Positions 27,601 through 36,108 of a stretch of 64,000 bases of DNA are shown here, in pieces. The stretch spans positions 5,528,547-5,592,546 of the forward strand of contig JACDOX010000038.1 of assembly GCA_014549065.1 (NCBI GenBank), read 5' to 3'. Made by a program: the position numbers and the translations under genes. The first letter of the stretch is position 1. Each line of letters opens with the position of its first letter. A model generated the notes under the pieces. The model searched no databases and was not told the DNA's origin. It saw only the letters and a list, made by a program, of their open reading frames with translations. Origin of the DNA: Cardinalis cardinalis (taxonomy: Eukaryota > Chordata > Aves > Passeriformes > Cardinalidae).

Positions 27601-30600
27601 TGTTTCTCTGGTACAGTTAAACAAAAGATAGACATGGTCTAACTGCAAGTCCTTATTTTTTATTAAACACTTCAAATAGCAGTCAGGCCTAGTTCCATGT
27701 TAGCACCTTGAAAAATGCTATTAGTGAAATATTACTCATCAGACAAAGAAAACAGCGCTAATACCAGACATTTCTCTTAACATTTTAAAACTTCCAATAT
27801 AAATGATCAAGCATGATTAACAGCTTCCAAAAAATTAAAATATCAATTTCTACATCTAACATGCAACTTGCTACAGCATGCAAGCGACTGAAAACCAAAG
27901 TGACTTTCCACAGCACATTCATGGGCCTTCTTACCTTTCATGACCNAAGCTCACAATTACACAAAAAGGCCTTGGACATCTACCCAACNACCAAAGGTTA
28001 CCAACATCAATTAGAGCCTTGAGGATGTTAGGAAAATCATTACCCTCCTCTNTCAATAATAGGCAAATAATCCCCTTCCTCTCTTTTACAGGGCTCCCAA
28101 CTAGACCACAGGAGTTCAGCAACATGCCAATCAAAGACAGGTGAGCACTGAATGATGAGCAATTAACCAAGAGAATGCAACCTTTATGTTTGCACATGAA
28201 CATTTTAGCAAGTCTACAAAAGCAATGTAGTGAGAACAAGCCTAAGCAGTAGAGCAACAGAGATTTGGAATAATCACTGCAAATAGGACAGCACAGGGAA
28301 GCACCAACAGACATATTAATTCCTCTCACTATGGTTATTCTATAGGCACTTGCACTTTGGAACTACACTTGATCCATCCTTTCTTTTCAATTAAAGCATA
28401 TTTCATTCATTATTTGGAAAAAACCCTAGGGAAACCTAAAGCTCTGGAACCTGGAGTACTCTGCCCAGTCTTTGCTGGCCCATAGACAAAGTGTCAGTAA
28501 CAAAGTGTACAAAAAAGAGACGGAGAAAATACGATTAAAAAGTTTGCACAAGAAATGCAGGAAATGCAGTAAGGGCAATGTCATACTGAGATAGCATTAA
28601 AGTTCCTCACCCACTCCAAAAGAAGTATTTAGCTACACACTTAACTCCAAGACTTCATGCAAATACTTGAAATGTCAGAACACAAGGTGCAGGAGCTCTC
28701 AACTCTGTCCTTGAGGATTCAACTCAAGCCTAAATAATTCATCTGGGAAAGCTGCTGAGAAGGCACAAAATCCAGTACAGCAAAATTAAGAAATTATGCT
28801 TGTGCATCCTTTTTGACAGAACACATTTAACATGGGGTCACTTTGAGGAGTAAGGACAAAAACAAAAGGTTCCTTCAATCAGAATCCTTCCTCTGTACCT
28901 CAGAGATCAGTAAGTTAAAACAGATGTGTCCATGAACTCCTGATCTACAAATCCTTCAGACAGAGTGCCCTCCAGCTGCATCAATCTCTACCTTTGAATT
29001 TCACCCAGACAAAGGCAGCCTATGTCAAGACTCAAGGTTCTTCTACAAGCCCAAGTTTGAGTGAAGAAATCAGTTACTGCCATTGTTACGTGTGTGATAT
29101 GTAATAGAGTGAATTCATGCTGTAAGAGTAGATATATAGGTATAAAATATTGTAGAAACTATGCTTGTAACCTCCCCAGCCAGGAGCAGAGTTCTATTCA
29201 AATTGTAACTAATTCCGACCCGGTTAACGTCTGAATGGTGTCTGAATGGGACCTTCCTGGACCATCAACGAGGATCTCCTTGTCTCCTGCACCTGGGAGA
29301 TAACATCGGGGCCCTCCTGGCCCATGATTAATTGCAATGTCCCAAGAATTTCACGAGACTCAAACTCGCTCTGATTGCATCTGGGGTACTCAGGAGCCGA
29401 TACCAACATATTACACATGAAAACAGACTTTTACCTGTGTGCTCAGACTCCTGTCTGCAAACTGGGACCCGTCTTTGTCGGTTTCAACATATGTATAGAA
29501 ATGGATTTGCATTCGAAGAAGTGAATTGAAAGATGTGGTCATCTGTGCCTCAGGCAAAATAAACTGTATATAAGCTGGACGCTGGAGACGCTCAGTGTGA
29601 ACCTTTCAGGGGAAGCCATCACTGTCAGTCGAACCTCTGGTTTCACCCAGCACCTGTTCCCAGGACTGACGCTGTCTTGATTGTGGAGGTTGCTCGAAAT
29701 TCTATTTTTTTGTAATTGACCCAATAAATCGTTGTTAAATTTTTTATAAATTTGGCTGTTGATTTGATGTTTTATAACAGGTGTAAAACATGTTGCACTT
29801 AAGATTTCAAGATTTCAAGCAAATTTCAAGACACCTCTTAGAGGATGAATACCCACATCACATCCATGTTCATTAGGAATCTCCCCTAATCACAAAGTGA
29901 TTTAATGAAACTTTAACTAAAGATCTGAATGTTCGTTCCTGAAACAGAGTCCTAAATTTCAGTCAATAATTAGTTCAACATGACTGCATTTAAATTACAG
30001 CCAAAACCAAACCCTAAGTCAGCACCAGCTTTAGAGACTTGTGTACCACTCACACAAGCACCTATACAAAGGATGGGTTGAGACACAATCAACCTGATGG
30101 GTTGAGACATAATCTTTCAGAATGGACTGTGCTGCTCTACTACAATCTAAGTGTCAAAATGCCCCTATCAGAAGGAGGGGGGGCGGGTAATAAAAGATTG
30201 ACCCAACATGTATCTTCACTCTGATTTTCACCTCCCTATATCAACAGGAAACACCTTCACTTCTTGTCTAAACATACCCGTATCAGACTACAAAAGCAGA
30301 GGACCCTTACTACCGGTTCATACCNGCCAGCATTAAAAGCTCAACCTGCTCTAAGCTGTCTTCCCCTTTCGCTTTGCTTGGCCAGAAACACGGAAAAATG
30401 AAGTAGGGTCTGTCAGCCCATTTCACACACATCCCCTCCCCTGCACACTGACACGGTCGCTGTCCCTGCGATGGAAAGCCCTCTCCATTCCCGGTGACAA
30501 AGGGCTGCCCACAAAGGGCAGCACCTCAGGCAGGTGGGCAGGTACCAAGAGACCTCAGTGTTCTTCTGTCCGGCCCCTGTCTAGCGGTGTACGTAGGCTG

Positions 30601-31148
30601 AAAGACTTGTGACGCAAACGAAGCTACCGAACAGCTCCTTTTACAGCCGATCACCGATAACCCACACTATCCACTGGGCGCGCAGAACGCAAGACCGAAC
30701 GTGTCGGGGCCCGAGCCTGGCAAGGGGCTTTGATCTCCCCTGGAAGTCTGCTTTCCTCCANCCACTGCCCCGGCTCTCCGCCCCGGCAGCGCCGCGGTGC
30801 CCTGCACGGCCTGCGGGCGGGGAGCGCACGGGAGGGACGGGAAGCTGCGCCGGGCAGGGGCTGTGAGGGGCGGGGGCCATGGCAGTAGAGCGGTGAACGC
30901 TGGGGACCCGCTGCAGAGCCCAGCCCGGAGGGGACCAGGACGATGCTGGCGGTGCTGCCGATGGCGGCTGGGGCGGGGCGGCGACAGCGCCGGGGGAGCG
31001 GCGCAGAGGGGAAGGGGATGAGACCCGTTACCTCCTCGTTGTACCACGCCAGGACGCGCTCCACCGCCTCGGCGCCACCGCCGCCGCGCCCCTCCACGGC
31101 CTCCAGCACCGCGCCCAGCTCCGGGCCCGGCTCGGCGCCCCGCTCCAT
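6501..31148 (-). CDS. RIC8B: RIC8B gene, nine of its coding exons (3' end off the window)
   Basis: This is the spliced model of synembryn-B, the cytoplasmic chaperone and non-receptor guanine-nucleotide exchange factor for G-protein alpha-s and alpha-olf. Coding exons, in order of transcription, are 31148-31032, 27104-27057, 19440-18832, 16401-16307, 11815-11662, 11351-11256, 8862-8718, 8566-8422 and 6620-6501. Every junction is GT/AG and the phases chain without a break, giving 1529 coding bases, or 509 codons plus two bases. The product matches the armadillo-like RIC8 fold along its length, with signature stretches [57 protein letters not shown] and MTEEQKEYEAMKLVNMFDKLS. RIC8B rather than RIC8A is inferred from closer remembered similarity and from the RFX4 neighbour. 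The terminal exon, expected to add about 30-40 residues and the stop, was not found in 1-6500. Exon identities are near certain; the exact transcription start is not known. Confidence 0.95.
6621..8421 (-). other. RIC8B intron 8
   Basis: AT-rich intron between exons 8 and 9. I see no repeat family, RNA gene or extra exon in it. Confidence 0.8.
8422..8566 (-). CDS. RIC8B: RIC8B coding exon 8 with acidic CK2-type segment
   Basis: With the base carried from exon 7 this reads [20 protein letters not shown], then GLLAGGRGDHWYSDDEDTDT, then EEYKSAKP, and ends two bases into an Asn codon. The acceptor is TTTGCAG and the donor is GTATAG. The acidic run around WYSDDEDTDTEEYK (about residues 452-465) has Ser and Thr five apart, each followed by acidic residues. 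This matches the paired casein kinase 2 sites known in RIC8A, which raise chaperone and exchange activity. Phosphorylation here is inferred from the family. Confidence 0.97.
8718..8862 (-). CDS. RIC8B: RIC8B coding exon 7
   Basis: The exon has 48 codons plus one base, starting VLPPLRDVSNRPEVGTTVRN and ending AAEFLFVLCKER. The acceptor is CTGTCAG and the donor is GAGAG|GTAAAA. This is one of the most strongly conserved segments in RIC8 proteins. The following intron is only 151 bases (8567-8717), the shortest in the gene. Confidence 0.97.
8863..11255 (-). other. RIC8B intron 6
   Basis: Intron between exons 6 and 7. Open frames in it are short and unrelated to known families. No recognisable mobile element. 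Confidence 0.8.
11256..11351 (-). CDS. RIC8B: RIC8B coding exon 6
   Basis: The exon has 32 codons, GSSYREGLTPVLSLLTECCR then THRNIRKFIKAQ. It is phase 0 on both sides, with a TTTTAG acceptor and a GTGAGT donor. The sequence is the conserved RIC8 helix pair that leads into the VLPPLRD segment of the next exon. Being symmetric, its skipping would remove 32 residues without a frameshift. Confidence 0.96.
11662..11815 (-). CDS. RIC8B: RIC8B coding exon 5
   Basis: Together with two bases from exon 4, this gives 52 codons: SNAINLLSNVPVSCLDVLIN, then PSSQEETDIKYNGMNMGAIQ, then ILLDFMEKRIDK. The acceptor is TTTCAG and the donor is GTATGG. The linker between the two helical parts is short. As I remember them, some mammalian RIC8B isoforms are longer here because of an extra segment of about 40 residues, but I saw no exon for it in the adjacent intron. 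The downstream intron is only 310 bases. Confidence 0.95.
11816..16306 (-). other. RIC8B intron 4
   Basis: A 4.5 kb intron between exons 4 and 5. It was inspected for an alternative exon that could lengthen the exon 5 linker; none with good junctions was recognised. No clear repeat was seen. Confidence 0.75.
16307..16401 (-). CDS. RIC8B: RIC8B coding exon 4
   Basis: The exon has 31 codons plus two bases, reading NESHQFRYMAAILRHCLL followed by GPTEEKTEELH. The acceptor is TATATAG and the donor is ACAG|GTTGGT, a weaker donor than its neighbours. Codon 20 of the exon (residue 278) contains the unresolved base n at 16343, so that residue cannot be read. The exon continues the armadillo-like helices of the central domain. 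Confidence 0.95.
16402..18831 (-). other. RIC8B intron 3
   Basis: Intron between exons 3 and 4. It holds a 114-codon minus-strand open frame (16872-17216) that I do not recognise; see findings. Otherwise there is a homopolymer A run near 17533 and nothing notable. Confidence 0.75.
18832..19440 (-). CDS. RIC8B: RIC8B coding exon 3 (largest exon, 203 codons)
   Basis: This is the largest exon, covering residues 56-258 of the model. It starts KLCEGILNILEKDTKTSCQV and ends DSWNVHSK, with a GCGTAG acceptor and a GTAAGG donor, phase 0 at both ends. It encodes successive armadillo/HEAT-like helices, including VSEFPVIVEALKCLCNIIFN, LNLAAMLCNLLQKCKDR and QETDCAIEALKALFNVTLDSW, which form part of the concave surface that holds the G-alpha subunit in the RIC8 family. 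An open frame seen inside this exon appears to begin at a GTG (Val of VPVTTK). That is not a translation start. Confidence 0.97.
19441..27056 (-). other. RIC8B intron 2 (7.6 kb)
   Basis: The longest complete intron of the gene. Several 60-100 codon open frames occur on both strands, but none shows a domain, good splice context or continuity with RIC8B. No CR1, LTR or RNA gene was recognised. Confidence 0.75.
27057..27104 (-). CDS. RIC8B: RIC8B coding exon 2 (micro-exon, 48 bases)
   Basis: This 16-codon exon reads NRATFRFDPADEDKRK. It is bounded by a TTACAG acceptor and a GTGAGT donor and is phase 0 at both ends. The RATF.F...DEDKRK pattern matches the start of the conserved RIC8 armadillo region. 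It joins exon 1 (YNEE) to exon 3 (KLCE) without a frame change. Because the exon is symmetric, skipping it would keep the frame. Confidence 0.93.
29084..29779 (+). mobile_element. Solo endogenous-retrovirus LTR
   Basis: The block begins TGTTA (29084-29088) and ends TAACA (29775-29779), a five-base inverted terminal pair of LTR type. In the plus direction it has a TATATAA box at 29567-29573, followed 156 bases later by AATAAA at 29723-29728, as in U3-R-U5. It has no internal retroviral coding sequence on either side, so it is read as a solo LTR left after recombination. The short inverted termini are compatible with an ERVL-like class. I could not identify a clear target-site duplication, so the exact ends are uncertain. 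It is antisense to RIC8B. Confidence 0.65.
30071..30115 (+). repeat. Imperfect tandem duplication
   Basis: The unit GATGGGTTGAGACA followed by one variable base and AATC occurs at about 30072 and again about 26-27 bases later. It is a two-copy local duplication. Confidence 0.6.
31032..31148 (-). CDS. RIC8B: RIC8B coding exon 1
   Basis: The exon encodes 39 residues beginning MERGAEPGPELGAVLEAVEG and ending in AWYNEE. The ATG (complement of 31146-31148) has A at -3 and G at +4, a strong initiation context. It is the start that gives an N terminus of roughly the expected length. The donor is GAG|GTAACG, phase 0. The exon lies inside a CpG island and is Gly/Ala/Glu-rich with very high GC, unlike the later exons. 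The reading frame stays open upstream to another ATG at 31407-31409, but that stretch carries promoter-type motifs and is probably not translated. The N terminus is longer than the mammalian one as I remember it. Confidence 0.9.
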
Positions 31149-31155
31149 GCTCAAC

Positions 31156-31185
31156 GGTCCGGTCCGGTCCGGTCCGGTCCGGTCC
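31156..31185 (+). repeat. RIC8B: (GGTCC)6 pentanucleotide repeat in the RIC8B 5' UTR
   Basis: Six perfect GGTCC units occupy 31156-31185, continuing into degenerate GTTCC/GTCCC units to about 31210. In RIC8B sense this is a GGACC repeat ending only seven bases before the ATG. It is GC-rich and likely to fold in the mRNA leader. Confidence 0.9.
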
Positions 31186-31320
31186 TGTTCCGTTCCGTCC
31201 CGTCCCGTCCCGGCGCCGCCGGCAGCGGCCGCGCCCCGCCCGCGCGCCGCGACCCGCGCCCCCTGACGCGCCCGACGCTCTGCGGAAGCCGCCTGGACTG
31301 CCAGGCAGTGTCCGCGCGCC

Positions 31321-31367
31321 ATTGGCTGGAGGGGCCGACGGCGCGCACTCCCGAGCCCTCCTATTGG
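31321..31367 (-). promoter_or_regulatory. RIC8B: Paired CCAAT boxes (NF-Y type)
   Basis: ATTGGCTG occurs twice on the plus strand, at 31321 and 31363. Read along RIC8B these are two CAGCCAAT boxes 42 bases apart, about four DNA turns, which places both on the same helix face. They lie 170-220 bases upstream of the start codon, an expected place for NF-Y sites. Confidence 0.6.
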
Positions 31368-31402
31368 CTGCCATCCCGTCGGCCGGCTATTGCGGAGAGA
31401 GG

Positions 31403-31422
31403 ACTCCATCTCCCAGCATGCC
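31403..31422 (+). promoter_or_regulatory. ZNF143/STAF-like element
   Basis: The site contains TCCCAGCATGCC preceded by ACTCCATC, very close to the known ACTACAATTCCCAGCATGCC consensus. The element is frequent in CpG-island and bidirectional promoters. It sits about 255 bases upstream of the RIC8B start codon. Confidence 0.6.
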
Positions 31423-31600
31423 CAACGGCGCGGCGGCCGGCGGGGTTTGCCGTGCNTTCTTGCCGCGGGGCACGATGGGTGCTGCAGTCCGTGCCCACAG
31501 CCCTCAGGGCTCCCGGTGGGAGGACCGGCGGTAGCGCGCTCTCGGGACGCACGGCGGCAAGGGGCGCTGCCCGGCGCTTCCCTCCTTCTTCCTTAGGCTT

Positions 31601-34560
31601 GGCCGATTGTGTGCTCTCTGCGACCTGCTCTGTGCACACCGTGTCAGTCACAAAGGCGAAGGGCTGCCACAGCCAGGGCTGGCTGCTTTTTCTTAAGCTT
31701 TCAGGCTTAAGCTTTTGGGCTCCCATCGCGGGCGAAGTCTCTGAGTGTTCCCTGCAGCAGGGCTTCGCCACAGCGTCTGGCAGCAAAACCAATCTCAAGT
31801 CTAACCCACCAGAGCAATGGTGGTACACGAAAATTTTGCATTTTGTTCAGAAGGTGGCAGGAGGGGAAGGTGCATTGGCAGAGCCAGGCAAAGATGAACC
31901 ATGTCTCTATAAAGGTTTTGCAAGACAGCATGTTTAAACCACTGAGCACATCTACAGCATTTCCAAACTCAAGGTGCCCTGTAATTGAAATTCATTGTCC
32001 AGACAGCAGAAAATGATATATTGAGGTTAACAAAACCTACTCCCCAAACATGTTCATACAGAGCTGTGGNCGGTCTTTCCTCAAAATCTTTGTTCCTTAA
32101 GTTCAGGAATCCGTGAGAAAGAGAAACCTTTAATCTCACAAATTACTGGTAGCATAGTGGAAAACACCAGGGAGGTTGCACCTGCAGATGGACAGAGCCC
32201 AGAGGTGGTCAGGTGTGACGGTGCCTGTCTGCAGTGTTTAAGATGCAGACCCAAACCAGAACCTGAATTTCCTCCTTAGGGGTTTCTTGTCACAAGAACT
32301 GAAATATAAATCCAGAACAGCACAGTCACCGGACTGCAAGGAGTAACAAAATCCAGTCATCCAGTGTGCAGCCATTAATTCTGAGTCTGGTCCATCTGTA
32401 AACTAACAGAGCTTTGGAAAGAAACCCAATGAAAAGAGTCTTTTGCTTGTTAGATTTACAACTCTATAAAAGTGTAAGCCTGCTTAGATTTACATCACAG
32501 CACAGCAAAACACTCATTTTATTTGCACATAGTAATTTTTTTTTTAAATTTCAAAACCTGAAAAATAAAGATTAGGAAACTGTTACTGCTCTTTAAAGGC
32601 ACATTGTTATTCATCATCAGCGTGTTTTCGTTTCCACTTATGTAGTATATGAAGGATTAGGATTTCAATGAAAGAGAAGGACAGAATAAATTGCATTGTC
32701 TACCAAAGAACTGCCAGACCTTTTCAGATGGGTGCATACCACGAGCCCTTCCCATGTTAGTCAGCTTTATCTAAACCTTCCAAAGCAATGTCTGCCCCTG
32801 AGTTTCATGGGTTTCAGGGTCAGTCACAACAGAATTGTGGGGCTGGGGAGGTCAGAGGCCATTTTTGTCAAAGGGTAGCGACCTTTGCAGCAAGAGGTAG
32901 CCTGACAAAAACAGGATTCATGCTACTGAATGGAGTTCTCACTGCTCTTCCCCCGCTGAGTCTCTTTTTCTACCTGGTAATGAAAAATGTTGAAGAATTG
33001 TAGTGGATTTTTATAGGCATACATACATATATACATTTGTGTGCGCATGTAGATCTGTTTAAAAATATTAAATGTGTTTTATCAGTTATGCTGTAATATA
33101 TAAAATTAGTTTCTGTTCTACTGTATATATTATATATCTATCATATGTCTTAGCCTGTGAAAAAGATAACATCTTTATAAAAATGTGTATTTGTTGTTAG
33201 GAAAAAAGAGAATGTAAGCAAGAAACTAAAAAAAAAAAGAGAAAAGGAAAAGGGAAAAGGAAAAGAGAAAAAAATAGAAAAAGGAGGAAAGATAGGAAAG
33301 AAAGAAGAAAATAGGAAAAAATAACAGAAGAGAAACTGCAATTGAGACTGAATATTTCAGAATGTGGTGTAAAAGTTTCATCAGCAATGTTTGCATAGTC
33401 ACATATTTACTTCATATGCACATAAATGCATGGCTAGGCAAGAAAATCCAACTTTTAGTTTCCATGGTCAAGGAAAATAATTAAATTACAACCCGCAGGC
33501 TCTGAATCAGGAGGTTTGACAGTTTGTACTGGGATGATTTAAGACATTCTTGCCCCTCACCAGACATTCTACCCAGAGGTTATGATGCTCTCCCCAGGCT
33601 GCTGCACTCCCCAGGCTGGTGCACAGCCTGTGACCTGAAAGCTGACATGGTTTGTGCTGCTGTGGTAGGGTCTGAGCTACAGTGGCCCAGGATCAGTCCT
33701 GCTTTACTTCACAGCTCTTCCCATGCAGGAGGTGGCCTCTGTTCCACCATTCTATATGCTGCCCCTCACGAATGTCTACTTTAAATTTCAAAGCCCTCAT
33801 CAGGAAGCAGTTCAATGATAGTTGGAAGTGNGCACTCCTGAGGCATCAACACAAGGTTTTCAATTAATTTAAAAAAAAAATTTAAAAAGAGAAATAATAT
33901 GGAGGCTTTTTTTGCACAAGATTTTCCAAGCCCTGTTTGACTGATGATGCTCTTGGCTCTTTTTTATGAGCAGCTTTGTGGTGCTGCTGTTGGTCAGAAT
34001 TTCCTCCCCCAAGACGCCCAGGATGTTGCAGTTCTCCATTCAGAAATGTTTTGTTATTTCTGGGTCTCACACTGTGTCCGATATCCCTCCTCCTTCCTGA
34101 ACAGTCTGCCTGAGCTCTTCGGGGTAACAAAGTTAACCCCATAAGTGTTGAAGGATATGGAATATTTGTATGCTAAAATAGGCTCATTTTCTCCTCTTTT
34201 TCAGTCAAGGGGGATTAGGCTTCTTTTGGTTTAAAAATTTACTATAAAAAAGAGCAGAAGTGCTTCTGGCTTCCCTTGAGTGGTGCTTAGGCTCGCCACC
34301 ATACAGATCCTTCCAAAGATCCAGCCTTGAGTTACTGGTCAGTTCTACCCACAGATATCTCAACAAGGCATCTGGTCCTTGGAGGGACCTTGGCAGGTCA
34401 TGATCACCAGTCCTTCAGGCAAGTGGAGGTGCATCACCCATTTGCCATGAATTGTACCTGTTCTCAAGTCCTTCCTTGAATAAAAGCATGATGACGTCTA
34501 ACATTTTTTGAAGGTCTGGAGCTTGTAGAAATTTTTGTATTTAGGTAAATTTAACTGGCA
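31601..34560. other. Intergenic DNA between RIC8B promoter and RFX4 3' end
   Basis: No convincing exon was seen on either strand. A duplicated CTTAAGCTTT motif occurs near 31693-31714 and a purine-rich tract at 33227-33335. Open frames around 33524-33784 and 33882-34144 resemble no family I know. Confidence 0.6.
33227..33335 (+). repeat. Purine-rich simple sequence
   Basis: A run of about 110 bases is nearly all A and G, built from AAAAGG/GGAAAAG-type units. Low-complexity polypurine tract; an apparent Phe/Ser-rich open frame on the other strand is its by-product. Confidence 0.9.
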
Positions 34561-34579
34561 TCTATTTACTTTCAAGAAC

Positions 34580-35835
34580 TTTATTTGGGTGTGAAAATCC
34601 CTCATATACCTTGCACAACTGTACAAATAACACTTATGTCAATTTTAGACATAAACATGGTTATTGTCACACTGGGTGCTATCAAAGACTTTATTTACAA
34701 AACAACTACTAAAATGCCTGTTGTCATATTTCCATTTATTTATTTCTTACCCATAGGGTAATAGGTCCACCATAATTGCTTGGTGCATTTTATAATACAG
34801 AAGAAAAAGCTATGTTAATAAAAACTAACAAAAACTCACAAATAGCTACAAATCTGAAGGAAAATGTCTAAGAAAAATTCTCCCCAAAATACAATATATT
34901 TTTCCACACATACACAGTACAGAATAACTTCAAAGGCACAGCTTTGAATTTTGTTTTTATAGACATCTAGAGAATTATCACCACGTGAAGGAATTGAGAG
35001 AACAGTTTCATACCTGACAATAGATAATTAAGCAAATAATCATGTTTGCATTGTCATTTTCTTTATATAATTGCTTCATATCATCATATTTAACATATGT
35101 GGCTCTGAATCCAAAATCTTCCCAGTCCCAAGTCCCTTCTTACCTTGTCATTACTAACAGAGAAGTTAGATTTTTCCAGATTGTGCAAACTCAACACAAA
35201 TACATATATAATAAGAACAACAGTGAACTTAAGGCAGTGTATAATTCAATGCTACATGTCTTCTCTTTTGTAAAGATCAAACTTACTAGATCAACAGAAA
35301 GGTGCATCAATATACAAAGTTAGGTGTAAACTGAAACCTACAGCAACACATGTCCTTTTGAGGAACCAGATAAAGGAATTGAAATGAGTAAGTGATGACT
35401 TGGCAGAATGGTTTTTAAGGAATGCATTAAGAGCTTAAAAGAACAGATGATGGAGTTTTGCTGAGGGCAAATTTCCTGTCTTTAATTCAAATTATAAATA
35501 GGTCCTGTTTCAGTACTTTTTTTTTTGTAAGACTCATTAATGTTTGTCAATAAGAGAGGGGGTAAAACTGTCTCAAACTTAGAGCACACAGGGTTGTCCC
35601 AGAATTAAAAAAGGCTCCAATCGGCCCAAAAAGTGGTCTAGAACAGCACAAAAGTATTTTTCAGCTACAGGAACATTCGGTCATACTGGTCTGTAATCTG
35701 CCCATATTAGGAACTATATTTATCTGCCCAGGATCTTTTCCATTTTCACCTTCTTGAAGAACGTCCACAAAANGTCCCACATGGCATGAAGCTTTTGTAA
35801 CTCTTGTGTGTGGGCTCAGCTGATACCAGTCATCT
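34580..35835 (-). other. RFX4: RFX4 3' untranslated region (inferred)
   Basis: Sequence downstream of the RFX4 stop is AT-rich without coding potential. Candidate AATAAA signals on the minus strand occur at 34735-34745 (two overlapping), 34690-34695 and 34580-34585. Any of these would give a 3' UTR of about 1.1-1.3 kb. The actual cleavage site cannot be decided from sequence alone. Confidence 0.55.
34735..34745 (-). terminator. RFX4: Candidate RFX4 polyadenylation signals (overlapping pair)
   Basis: TTTATTTATTT on the plus strand is two overlapping AATAAA hexamers on the RFX4 strand, about 1.1 kb after the stop codon. Further single AATAAA hexamers follow at 34690-34695 and 34580-34585. Confidence 0.45.
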
Positions 35836-36108
35836 TCATTTAGCCCAACCTGTAGTGGCTTCCCCATTGATGTATGCAAAGCCGGGAAAGTGTTGCATGT
35901 GCTCGTACTCAGAATTCCTACGTGTTGTCAAGGGCGCGTACATGTCACTGGAATTGCCGTATCTCGTGGAGTGCATGGAGGAGCTTGTGTAGCAGGAGTT
36001 GGCAGCTGGGACCTCTGGCCAGCGTGGAGTCACTGGTGTGGTATGCAGCCTGGGAGTACTGCTCATCAAACAGGGCTCCATTCTTGATGTTGGGCCATTG
36101 AAAGGGTA
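35836..36108 (-). CDS. RFX4: RFX4 terminal coding exon with stop codon
   Basis: The exon encodes 90 residues from YPFNGPTSRMEPCLMSSTPR to INGEATTGWAK and a TGA stop (complement of 35836-35838). It contains a Pro-rich VTPRWPEVP segment and a Tyr/Ser-rich stretch TRYGNSSDMYAPLTTRRNSE. The acceptor is CTTCTAG, preceded by an 18-base run of T on the coding strand (A run at 36117-36134), which serves as its polypyrimidine tract. Confidence 0.97.
   Translation of the reverse strand, partial: YPFNGPTSRMEPCLMSSTPRLHTTPVTPRWPEVPAANSCYTSSSMHSTRYGNSSDMYAPLTTRRNSEYEHMQHFPGFAYINGEATTGWAK

Larger units (their letters stand above)
27105..31031 (-). other. RIC8B intron 1
   Basis: Intron between the CpG-island first exon and micro-exon 2. 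It contains a solo LTR in the opposite orientation (about 29084-29779) and a small imperfect tandem duplication near 30071-30115. Its 5' part (30.68-31.03 kb) is still within the CpG island. Confidence 0.85.
30680..31600. promoter_or_regulatory. RIC8B: CpG island spanning the RIC8B promoter and first exon
   Basis: GC and CpG content rise abruptly here compared with the AT-rich flanks. The island covers the start of intron 1, exon 1, the 5' UTR and about 400 bases upstream. On the RIC8B strand the upstream half carries two CCAAT boxes (complements of 31321-31325 and 31363-31367), a ZNF143-like element at 31403-31422 and no TATA box. This is the layout of a broadly expressed gene promoter. Confidence 0.88.

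Noticed and set aside
30651..31409. 252-codon minus-strand open frame across the CpG island
   Set aside because: It reads through the RIC8B exon 1 donor into intron 1 and upstream into promoter sequence. Only the 31032-31148 part matches RIC8B; high GC explains the lack of stops.
31308..31937. 209-codon plus-strand open frame
   Set aside because: It starts in the CpG island where stops are rare, has no family resemblance and its low-complexity Arg/Ala/Gly/Pro part reflects base composition. Kept only as a possible noncoding divergent transcript region.
33150..33341. Phe/Ser-rich 63-codon minus-strand frame
   Set aside because: Translation of a polypurine tract; low complexity only.
34370..34440. 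Possible CR1 tail (GGAGGGACCTTGGCAGGTCATG)
   Set aside because: Only a short, imperfect resemblance to the CR1 3' end, with no neighbouring CR1 sequence to support it.
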